Shown piece after piece: positions 6,391 through 12,582 of a DNA stretch of 24,297 nucleotides. How positions within the stretch are numbered: position 1 is the stretch's first letter; each line of letters starts with the position of its first letter. The DNA lies in IMG/VR virus record IMGVR_UViG_3300030389_002376, positions 5,518 through 29,814 of that record; one strand, given 5' to 3'. A model generated the notes under the pieces. It ran no database searches. It saw only the letters and a program-made list of their open reading frames with translations, and had not been told where the DNA came from. The stretch comes from a virus. A program made the position numbers and the translations under genes.

Positions 6391-7112
6391 TGGCTACTTC
6401 TGGAACTACGGTATTTGAAAAAAATTTTTCTATTGATGATATTATAACTGAGGGTTATGAGAGAATTGGTAGATTTGATTATTCAGGTAATGATATAAAA
6501 ACAGCCAGACGTTCATTAAATATAATGTTTCAAGAATGGGCTAATCGTGGTCTTCATTATTGGGAAATCGCAAATAATGATATTACATTAGTTAGTGGTC
6601 AAGCTGTTTACACTATGTTTAGATCTTCAGCTGATGGAACATCTGATGCTACTGCTGTATTTGGAGTAGATGATGTTTTAGAAGCAGTTTATAGAAATTC
6701 TGATAATACTGATTTTCCATTAACAAAAATAAATAGATCTGCTTATCAAGGTCTTTCTAATAAAACAAGTACGGGTGTACCAACTCAATATTATGTGCAA
6801 AGATTTATAGATAAAGTTACTATAACTTTATATCTAACACCAGGTTCTTCTGAAGCCGGTAATAAATTAAATTATTATTATGTAAAAAGAATTCAAGATG
6901 TAGGCGATTATACTAATGAGGCCGATGTGCCTTATAGATTTGTGCCTTGTATGGTTGCTGGACTTGCATATTATTTAGCACAAAAATTTAGTCCACCACT
7001 TGTACAACAATTAAAATTACTTTACGAAGATGAATTAAAAAGAGCGTTAGAAGAAGATGGTTCATCTTCAAGTTCTTTCATAACCCCAAAAACTTATTAT
7101 CCAAATGTCTAA
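6390..7112 (+). CDS. Head-tail adaptor-like protein (P22 gp4-like) 1
   Basis: The protein is 240 residues. The N-terminal part has IDDIITEGYERIGRF, then TARRSLNIMFQEWANRGLHYWEI (about 39-61), the helical pair typical of P22 gp4 / SU10-type adaptors. A beta-rich middle follows (LVSGQAVYTM, then KINRSAYQGL). The C-terminal half has helices beginning VPYRFVPCMVAGLAYYLAQKF. Adaptors form the ring under the portal that connects the head to the short tail. The gene starts on the previous stop, and its own stop overlaps the next ATG by eight bases. A second adaptor-like gene lies at 7470, so the labour may be divided between two neck rings. Confidence 0.75.
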   Translation: MATSGTTVFEKNFSIDDIITEGYERIGRFDYSGNDIKTARRSLNIMFQEWANRGLHYWEIANNDITLVSGQAVYTMFRSSADGTSDATAVFGVDDVLEAVYRNSDNTDFPLTKINRSAYQGLSNKTSTGVPTQYYVQRFIDKVTITLYLTPGSSEAGNKLNYYYVKRIQDVGDYTNEADVPYRFVPCMVAGLAYYLAQKFSPPLVQQLKLLYEDELKRALEEDGSSSSSFITPKTYYPNV

Positions 7113-7473
7113 TTTATCAAAAGGAAAATATGCACAATTTATATCTGACCGTTCTGGTTTAGCATTTCCATATTCGGAAATGGTAATAGAGTGGAATGGA
7201 TCAAGAGTGCATGTATCTGAGTTTGAAGCAAAACATCCACAGTTAGAACCAAAACCAACCACTGCAGATGGACAAGGTTTAAGAAATGCAAGACCACAAA
7301 CTTTTACACTTGCTTCTGGAGGTGGTGGAGGTATCGCTGTAGATTTAACCTTGCCAGCCCCATTTTCTTTTAGTACAAATACAAATAGCATGGTGCCTGA
7401 GGATGGAACAGCTGTAAACACAGCTAGACAAGCACAGGCTATTTTAGGGAGGGTTACAATAACAATATCATGA
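7105..7473 (+). CDS. Conserved phage structural-region protein, unknown
   Basis: The protein is 122 residues beginning MSNLSKGKYAQFISDRSGLAF. The segment ISDRSGLAFPYSEMVIEWNGSRVHVSEF with QPKP-like follow-on (QLEPKPTTADGQGLRNARP) is strongly conserved in many marine phages by my recollection, though no function is known. The DRSG...WNG section looks like a small zinc-ribbon-sized or beta fold but lacks paired Cys. The rest is Gly-rich, then beta-like. It overlaps both flanking adaptor genes (8 bases upstream, ATGA downstream), so it is co-translated with them and is probably a neck or tail component. Confidence 0.75.
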   Translation: MSNLSKGKYAQFISDRSGLAFPYSEMVIEWNGSRVHVSEFEAKHPQLEPKPTTADGQGLRNARPQTFTLASGGGGGIAVDLTLPAPFSFSTNTNSMVPEDGTAVNTARQAQAILGRVTITIS

Positions 7474-8123
7474 CGTATGCTGAATTAGTACAAAAGATTA
7501 GAGATTATACAGAGGTGTCAAGCACTGTCTTAACTGATTCTATTATAAATGATTTTATCAGAGATGCAGAGTTAAGAATAATGAGAGATGTCGACGTTGA
7601 TGCAAATAAAAAATATGTAACTGCTCAAGTAATTTCAGGAACAAGATTTATTGATACACCTGCTGATACCATGATTATTAGATCAGCTCAGATTGTAGAC
7701 TCTGATGGTGTGGGACAAGCTAATAATAGAGAATTTTTACAATGGAGAGATACAAGTTTTATGTCTGAATTTAATCCAAAGGGTGCTCAGGGAGTTCCAA
7801 AATATTACAGCTGGTGGGATAATAATACGATAGTATTAGCTCCAACGCCAAACGCCACTTTCACGATCCAATTAAATTATATCTTGAAACCAGAGACATT
7901 ATCAAGTACAAATACACAAACATATATTAGTCAGAATTTTCCCAATGGCTTATTGTATGCATGCTTAGTTGAAGCATTTTCATTCTTGAAAGGGCCAAAT
8001 GATCTCTTGCAATTATACGAAGGAAAGTATAAACAGGTGGTAGAAGGCTTCTCAATAGAACAAATGGGAAGACGAAGACGCGACGAATATCAATCTGGTG
8101 TTCCTCGTATCGGTGGTAAATAA
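7470..8123 (+). CDS. Head-tail adaptor-like protein (SU10 / gp4-like) 2
   Basis: The protein is 217 residues. The opening TYAELVQKIRDYTEVSSTVLTDSIINDFIRDAELRIMRDV is the typical helical start of SU10-type adaptor proteins. The middle has FIDTPADTMIIRSAQIVDSDG, EFLQWRD and PKYYSWWDNNTIVLAPTPN, and the C-terminal helices begin NGLLYACLVEAFSFLKGP. This order is the usual adaptor layout in podoviruses. It begins with ATGA overlapping the previous stop and has no close ribosome-binding site; the nearest purine run is about 17 bases upstream, so coupled translation is likely. It would sit between the portal and the nozzle. Confidence 0.8.
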   Translation: MTYAELVQKIRDYTEVSSTVLTDSIINDFIRDAELRIMRDVDVDANKKYVTAQVISGTRFIDTPADTMIIRSAQIVDSDGVGQANNREFLQWRDTSFMSEFNPKGAQGVPKYYSWWDNNTIVLAPTPNATFTIQLNYILKPETLSSTNTQTYISQNFPNGLLYACLVEAFSFLKGPNDLLQLYEGKYKQVVEGFSIEQMGRRRRDEYQSGVPRIGGK

Positions 8124-8143
8124 ATATAAGGAGATAAACTACT

Positions 8144-8581
8144 ATGGCTATAACACAGGCAATTGCTAACTCTTTCAAAAAAGAATTATTGGAAGGTCAG
8201 CATAACTTTAGTTCGGGACAAGATAAGTTTAAGATCGCTCTTTATACTTCTTCAGCTACTCTAAACTCAGCAACAACTTCTTTCACAACTGGGAACCAAG
8301 TTCCTAACAGTGGTCAATACACTTCTGGTGGCGGACTACTTGTTAACAATGGAACTTCTATTTCAGCTGGTGTCGCAAGAGTTGACTTTGCAGACAGATC
8401 TTTTACTGGTGTAACGTTAACTGCTAGAGGAGCTTTAATCTATAATACTTCAGCAACTGCAACTAATGCAGCTGTTGCAGCATTAGATTTTGGAGGAGAT
8501 AAAACAGCGACATCAGGCGTATTCACTATTCAGTTCCCAGCCCCAACATCCACAGCAGCGATTTTAAGAATCTCTGGTTAA
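8144..8581 (+). CDS. Structural protein, tail region
   Basis: The protein is 145 residues beginning MAITQAIANSFKKELLEGQHNF. The pattern SFKKELLEGQHNF, then DKFKIALYTSSATL and the later ARVDFADRSFTGVTLTARGALIYN, is a marine phage structural protein type I recall from many contigs, including cyanophages. It is beta-rich and without catalytic residues. It has a clear AAGGAG site (8129-8134). The next gene starts 20 bases later behind a hairpin (8584-8604) that covers its start. The likely role is a tail- or fibre-associated part. Confidence 0.75.
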   Translation: MAITQAIANSFKKELLEGQHNFSSGQDKFKIALYTSSATLNSATTSFTTGNQVPNSGQYTSGGGLLVNNGTSISAGVARVDFADRSFTGVTLTARGALIYNTSATATNAAVAALDFGGDKTATSGVFTIQFPAPTSTAAILRISG

Positions 8582-8583
8582 TT

Positions 8584-8604
8584 CATAGGAGTTAAAATCC
8601 TATG
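8584..8604 (+). promoter_or_regulatory. Hairpin masking the start codon and ribosome-binding site
   Basis: CATAGGA (8584-8590) and TCCTATG (8598-8604) form a perfect 7-bp stem with a 7-base loop. The left arm and first loop base contain the AGGAG ribosome-binding site, and the right arm contains the ATG of the gene at 8602. The stem begins three bases after the stop codon of the previous gene, so a terminating ribosome would melt it. This is a textbook layout for translational coupling. Confidence 0.6.
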
Positions 8605-9678
8605 GCAGGCTGGTCAACTAATACCTGGAACGTTGGTTCATGGGGAACGGGTGTCGATAACATCGTTTCTCTCACAGGGATTAGTATGTCCACTGGTTCA
8701 GGATTTCTAAGCACCGATTCAACAGTAGAGCAAGGTTGGGGTAGAGATCAATGGGGTGCTAGAGCATGGGGTAATCCAGATCAGATTGTAGTTCCAACAA
8801 CACCTGAAGACACTATGTCAATGTCTTTAGGTTCTGTTTCTATTACAGCAGAAATAAATGCAGGTTGGGGTGCAAAAAATTGGGGAGACAATGCTTGGGG
8901 TATTCAGGGTAATGTTTTACCAACAGGTTTACCTATTACATCTACTTTAGGTAACGAAACAATTTCAATTGATGTAACTCCTGTTCCATTAGGAATAGGA
9001 ATGACAAGTGCACTTGGAAATGAAGATATAGATATTGCAACTACTATCTTCCAAACTGGTCTTCCAATGACTAGTGCATTAGCAAATGTTGATGCTGGTC
9101 CTGATGCAATGCTTACAACCAATCATGCAGTTATGGGTCTTGGATCTTTAGATGCATTTAACCAAACAGGTTGGGGTAGACAAGGTTGGAATGAAAATGC
9201 TTGGGGTGTTGAAGGACAGTTTGCAACTGCAACTCCTACAGGTATAGGAATGACCGCAGCTGCTGGAACGTTGGCAGCTACAGGTACAGCTAACTTAACT
9301 CTTAACACTTTAAACGTTGCTAATACAACATTAGGTCAAATAGATCCTGCACCTGATGCAAACTTATTAAGTCAATTAATGACTGCTAATTTAGGATCTC
9401 TTGAAGGTCAAGCAGGAGCAGGCGCAAGTCCAAATGGAATTGCAATGACTGCAAATTTAGGAACAATGGTAGCTGTTCCGAGTCAAGAGGTAGATGTAAC
9501 AGGATTAGCAGGTTTAGCTAGAGTAGCCTCTGTTACTCCTGTAATTCATGTAGATGTACAGGTTACAGGAAATGCCTTGACTATGGCTCAAGGTTCTGGT
9601 AGTGCTCTAATCTGGAATGAAGTAAACACAGGCTCAGCACCTTTAGACCCTCCAGGTTGGCAGGAAGTAGCTGCATAA
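8602..9678 (+). CDS. Trp-Gly repeat virion protein (fibre candidate)
   Basis: The protein is 358 residues. It holds four Trp-rich blocks: residues 3-14 (a looser copy), 45-57 (GWGRDQWGARAWG), 88-100 (GWGAKNWGDNAWG) and 190-202 (GWGRQGWNENAWG). Between and after them are short repeats of the type TG(L/I)xMTSxLGN (about 109, 130, 152, 213, 279), giving a regular Gly/Ala/Thr beta structure. There is no catalytic motif. The same GWGxxxWGxxxWG motif appears once in the nozzle protein at 12560. I recall similar repeat proteins in marine phages, listed only as structural. Its place before fibre-type genes fits a tail fibre or tail-surface protein. Confidence 0.7.
   Translation: MAGWSTNTWNVGSWGTGVDNIVSLTGISMSTGSGFLSTDSTVEQGWGRDQWGARAWGNPDQIVVPTTPEDTMSMSLGSVSITAEINAGWGAKNWGDNAWGIQGNVLPTGLPITSTLGNETISIDVTPVPLGIGMTSALGNEDIDIATTIFQTGLPMTSALANVDAGPDAMLTTNHAVMGLGSLDAFNQTGWGRQGWNENAWGVEGQFATATPTGIGMTAAAGTLAATGTANLTLNTLNVANTTLGQIDPAPDANLLSQLMTANLGSLEGQAGAGASPNGIAMTANLGTMVAVPSQEVDVTGLAGLARVASVTPVIHVDVQVTGNALTMAQGSGSALIWNEVNTGSAPLDPPGWQEVAA
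8608..9207 (+). repeat. GWGxxxWGxxxWG coding repeats
   Basis: Dispersed copies of a 13-residue Trp-Gly motif are encoded at 8734-8772, 8863-8901 and 9169-9207, with a looser copy at 8608-8643. The third copy has Asn in place of the central Gly. At DNA level they share GGTTGGGGT and similar blocks, which could allow recombination. Confidence 0.7.
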
Positions 9679-9706
9679 AGAGTTTGACACAAACTCTAAT
9701 TTTTAG
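9679..9706 (+). terminator. Intrinsic terminator overlapping a promoter
   Basis: AGAGTTT (9679-9685) pairs perfectly with AAACTCT (9691-9697) around GACAC, followed by AATTTTTAG. The stem begins directly after the stop codon of the Trp-Gly repeat gene. Only two of seven pairs are G-C, so it may be leaky. The loop and left arm contain the -35 box of the promoter at 9684-9712. Confidence 0.6.
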
Positions 9707-9712
9707 TAAAAT
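9684..9712 (+). promoter_or_regulatory. Sigma70-like promoter before the fibre genes
   Basis: TTGACA (9684-9689, perfect) and TAAAAT (9707-9712, 5/6) are separated by the ideal 17 bases and lie in a 57-base non-coding gap. Transcription would start near 9719, shortly before the ATG at 9736. It would drive the genes at 9736, 10441 and 11037. It is the best forward promoter in the window. Confidence 0.7.
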
Positions 9713-9735
9713 TAACACAAATAGGAATTTAAATT

Positions 9736-10437
9736 ATGGCAAACTCGACATCAGCTAATTTAAAACTGACAGTACAAGCAACCGGTGAAAACTCGGGAAC
9801 TTGGGGTCAAATTACAAATACAAACTTATTAATTTTAGAACAAGCTATTGGTGGTTTTACAACTTTTAACGTAACAAACGCTAATAGAGCTTTAACTTTC
9901 ACAAATGGTGCCGTATCAAATGGTAAAAATGATGTTATTAAATTAACAGGTACACTAGCAGGAAATTTAAACGTAACTATTCCAAACTCAATTGAAAAAA
10001 CTTATCAAGTTCAAGATGCTTGTGATCATGCAGGAAATACATTAACTTTTAAAACTGCATCTGGAACAGGCGTAGCTTTATGTGAAGGAAATAATTACAC
10101 ATTATATTCTGACGGAACTAATGTTGTAAAACTTCATGAGCAAAGAAACTGGAGAGTAGTTTCAGCAGCAGAAACAGTTCAAGCTGGTGCTCAACTTTTA
10201 GTAAATACAAATGGTGGAGCAGTAACGATTACACTTCCAGCATCACCTTCAACAGGTGATGAGGTTTCATTTGTAGATCAAGGTTATGATTTTGATAGTA
10301 ACGCATTGACTGTTGGAAGAAATGGATCTAATATAGCTAACTCAGCAGCTGATTTAGTAGTCAATACTCAAGGTGCTGGTTTCTGTTTAGTTTTTTCAGG
10401 AGACGCTACAACAGGTTGGACATTTAAGGAGAAATAG
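9736..10437 (+). CDS. Tail fibre-like virion protein
   Basis: The protein is 233 residues. The N-terminal part (MANSTSANLKLTVQATGENSG, then TWGQITNTNLLILEQAIGG) is a recurrent start among marine phage fibre and appendage proteins. Two similar beta-rich halves follow. In the second, QLLVNTNGGAVTITLPASPSTGDEVSFVDQ and the final SGDATTGWTFKEK are the characteristic parts. No enzyme motif is present. It comes first in the transcript from the promoter at 9684-9712 and is followed immediately by a tail-collar protein. An appendage or receptor-contact role is likely. An AGGA-type site lies at about 9722-9726. Confidence 0.75.
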   Translation: MANSTSANLKLTVQATGENSGTWGQITNTNLLILEQAIGGFTTFNVTNANRALTFTNGAVSNGKNDVIKLTGTLAGNLNVTIPNSIEKTYQVQDACDHAGNTLTFKTASGTGVALCEGNNYTLYSDGTNVVKLHEQRNWRVVSAAETVQAGAQLLVNTNGGAVTITLPASPSTGDEVSFVDQGYDFDSNALTVGRNGSNIANSAADLVVNTQGAGFCLVFSGDATTGWTFKEK

Positions 10438-10440
10438 AAT

Positions 10441-11028
10441 ATGGCAAATTACGAAGCAACAAGATACGATTTTTCAGGAGCAAATCTTACTGGTATCGAG
10501 GGAATTCCTACGGCTACTATTGTGCCGTGGTCTTCTTCTTCAGTGCCAACAGGTTTCTTAGAGTGTAATGGTGCAAACGTTTCAAGATCTACTTACTCTG
10601 CATTGTTTGCAATCATAGGTACAACTTACGGAGCTGGAGATGGATCTTCAACATTTACTTTACCTGATCTTCAAGATAACGTTGCAATGGGTAAATCTGG
10701 AACTAAAGCTTTAGCATCAACTGGTGGAGCAAATACGGTAGCCGCTTCAGGTACAGTAGGTGGTTCAACAGCTAACGCAACTTTAACAACTGCACAACTT
10801 GCATCTCACAGTCACGCTATGCAACCAACTAACTGGGGTAGTCACCACCCGAACCAAGGTTTTGGAGCAGGTTATACTCAAAATACTTCAGCTAGACCAC
10901 AAACTAGAAACACGACTAGCACAGGTTCTGGTACTGGTCACTCGCATAACATGAGTGCAACATTTACAGGTAGTGCAACTTCGGTAGTACAACCGTTTTT
11001 AACAATTATTTATATTATTAAGACGTAG
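10441..11028 (+). CDS. Phage tail collar domain protein
   Basis: The protein is 195 residues. Residues about 22-80 form a tail collar domain: GIPTATIVPW, then GFLECNGANVSRSTYSALFAIIGTTYGAGDGSSTFTLPDL, the usual GxGDGxxTFxLPDL signature. The rest has His pairs, HSH at 123-125 and 167-169 and HH at 135-136, and ends in VQPFLTIIYIIKT, as in T4 gp12 / Mdp-type proteins. In T4 gp12 and the L-shaped fibre family such His residues bind metal ions along a trimer. The protein is probably a trimeric tail tip or short fibre that touches the receptor. The ribosome-binding site (AAGGAG at 10427-10432) is inside the end of the previous gene. Confidence 0.85.
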   Translation: MANYEATRYDFSGANLTGIEGIPTATIVPWSSSSVPTGFLECNGANVSRSTYSALFAIIGTTYGAGDGSSTFTLPDLQDNVAMGKSGTKALASTGGANTVAASGTVGGSTANATLTTAQLASHSHAMQPTNWGSHHPNQGFGAGYTQNTSARPQTRNTTSTGSGTGHSHNMSATFTGSATSVVQPFLTIIYIIKT

Positions 11029-11036
11029 GAGAAAAG

Positions 11037-11378
11037 ATGGCAACAAACGCAACATGGACAATAGTATTTGATGATAAGATGATCATTAAACAAAGTGAAG
11101 GAATCGGATATACAATTGATGATGATACTTTTTGGAATCAATCACAATTTTCTAATATCTGGGCTATTCAATACGGAACTTCTAATTCTTCTGATGAAGT
11201 AGAACACAGAGATGAAACTCCTCATTGTAGTTATGCAGATGCAAATTTAGGAGATATTGGTCAATTTATAAGCAGATGGGACTCAGCGCATTTAGAACAA
11301 TTACAAATTGATTGGGACGAAGATCCTAGAGACGAATCTGAAAAAGGCCCTAGACCTACATCATACTCATCTCAATAA
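11037..11378 (+). CDS. Conserved acidic protein after the tail genes
   Basis: The protein is 113 residues beginning MATNATWTIVFDDKMIIKQSEG. It is acidic and Trp-containing, with FWNQSQFSNIWAIQYG in the middle and a run of ISRWDSAHLEQLQIDWDEDPRDESEKGP. I recall the family from marine phage contigs, always next to tail-collar genes, with no known role. A small acidic protein after a fibre gene could be a fibre chaperone (inference only). Its last 12 bases overlap the end of the reverse-strand oxygenase gene. A TAGGAG site precedes the start. Confidence 0.75.
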   Translation: MATNATWTIVFDDKMIIKQSEGIGYTIDDDTFWNQSQFSNIWAIQYGTSNSSDEVEHRDETPHCSYADANLGDIGQFISRWDSAHLEQLQIDWDEDPRDESEKGPRPTSYSSQ

Positions 11379-11963
11379 AAGCCAAGAAGTTAAAATATAT
11401 TTTTCACCAGATAATGGTGAGTTTCCTCTATGCACGTATGGAAATGCTGCTGGCCAAATAACTATTCTACCAGTTTTAGGTTTAACTCTTTTTGAAAAAT
11501 GTAAAAATTCTGTTTCACCACCTTCTTCAACATCATTTAGATAAATAGTATAAACAAAAGCTCTAGATTCATTATCAAAACCTGAACCATGTTCTAGATG
11601 CCAGACGTGATATCCTTCTGTAGGTAAAGTTTTTTGAATTTTTACTTCAGTATAAAAAAATTTTTCTTGATTATAACCTGCACCAGCTCCTGTATTTTTT
11701 TTATAATGTTGCCATGCCATATCAAAATTATGTAATAAAGGTTTAATATTTTCCCACCAAACTTTTAAATTTCTTGGTCCAGCAAAATACTGTTGATCTT
11801 GTTTTTCTGTGATTGGTGAATTTTCAAATTCTATTCTATTCATAGTATTTTTAAACTTATCTTGATCTTCATAAAAGTTAATGGTGTTATTACATTCTTC
11901 TGGTGTAATGTATCCATCATATACACCTATGAAATTATTTATATTTACAGTTCTTTCAGACAT
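11367..11963 (-). CDS. 2OG-Fe(II) oxygenase, prolyl 4-hydroxylase-like
   Basis: The protein is 198 residues on the reverse strand. The catalytic part is clear: YHVWHLEHGSG (118-128), the core YTIYLNDVEEGGETEF (138-153), then KPKTGRIVIWPAAFPYVHRGNSP (161-183) with SGEKYILTSWL near the end. The family needs His-x-Asp/Glu ... His for iron and Arg/Lys for 2-oxoglutarate. Here H122-x-E124, H178 and K188 fit. Glu in place of the usual Asp is worth noting. The enzyme should hydroxylate a substrate using O2 and 2-oxoglutarate. The substrate is unknown (protein side chain, sugar or base). AGAGGA precedes the ATG. Its gene follows another oxygenase gene on the same strand, and its 3' end overlaps the convergent gene by 12 bases. 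Confidence 0.87.
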   Translation of the reverse strand: MSERTVNINNFIGVYDGYITPEECNNTINFYEDQDKFKNTMNRIEFENSPITEKQDQQYFAGPRNLKVWWENIKPLLHNFDMAWQHYKKNTGAGAGYNQEKFFYTEVKIQKTLPTEGYHVWHLEHGSGFDNESRAFVYTIYLNDVEEGGETEFLHFSKRVKPKTGRIVIWPAAFPYVHRGNSPLSGEKYILTSWLLLR

Positions 11964-11976
11964 GTTTTAATTCCTC

Positions 11977-12516
11977 TTATACGTTTAATGTCATATAACT
12001 TACAGATATTCTCCAATAAGGTATTTTTTTTATTTCTTGTGATTGATGTCTTTTAGTAGAATCAAATAGTACAAAATCTCCAGGTGAATATTTAAATATT
12101 TCGCCTTCAATATTTAATTCACCTCCCCAATCTTCAGCCCATTGAGGTGTTAAAAATCCCACAATACTATGATGTGAGGGAGCTTTTCCAGTAGCTGTAT
12201 CAACGTGAAATTCTGTATAGTGATTATCATTTTGAGCGTTTAATGAGATGCGTTGTATTTTTCTAGCTAATTTAAAATTGTGTTGTTCACTTAATCCTTG
12301 ATTTATTCTATCATATAAACAATTAAAATATCCAATCCAATAAGGGTCATTATATAATACTTCACCATTTTCTAAAAAAGTTACACCTGGAAAAGCTCCT
12401 CTTGGTTTTCCTGGTTCAGAGGCTCTATTAAGATTCCACATATTTTGATTAATGATTCCCTCATAAAGTTCAAAAGAATCTTGTAGACTTAAAACGTTTT
12501 TTATTACCTTTATCAT
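11977..12516 (-). CDS. 2OG-Fe(II) oxygenase, second copy
   Basis: The protein is 179 residues on the reverse strand. The iron triad reads EFHVDTATG (102-110; H104, D106) and H157 (STKRHQSQ), and R169 in PYWRISVSYM would bind 2-oxoglutarate. Between them lie SIVGFLTPQWAEDWGGELNI and YSPGDFVLFDSTKRH, the normal core of this fold. It is only loosely similar to the neighbour at 11367-11963, so the two probably have different substrates or were acquired separately. It lies first in the transcript from the promoter at 12582-12555 and is separated from the second gene by 13 bases. It has no strong ribosome-binding site. Substrate unknown. Confidence 0.87.
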   Translation of the reverse strand: MIKVIKNVLSLQDSFELYEGIINQNMWNLNRASEPGKPRGAFPGVTFLENGEVLYNDPYWIGYFNCLYDRINQGLSEQHNFKLARKIQRISLNAQNDNHYTEFHVDTATGKAPSHHSIVGFLTPQWAEDWGGELNIEGEIFKYSPGDFVLFDSTKRHQSQEIKKIPYWRISVSYMTLNV

Positions 12517-12554
12517 TTTACGATTTCATTCTTTTTAAAATTAATATATAAGAT

Positions 12555-12582
12555 ATTATATGCTACAAAAATTAAATTTCAA
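12555..12582 (-). promoter_or_regulatory. Reverse-strand sigma70-like promoter for the oxygenase pair
   Basis: Reading on the reverse strand, TTGAAA (12582 to 12577, 5/6) is followed after 16 bases by TATAAT (12560 to 12555, 6/6). Transcription would start near 12548 and give a leader of about 30 bases before the ATG at 12516. The promoter sits over the start of the forward nozzle gene, so RNA polymerases heading both ways meet here. Confidence 0.65.

Noticed and set aside
11308-11544. Forward open frame of 78 residues bridging the tail gene and the oxygenase gene
   Set aside because: It is the shadow of two strongly supported genes, has no ribosome-binding site and resembles no family.
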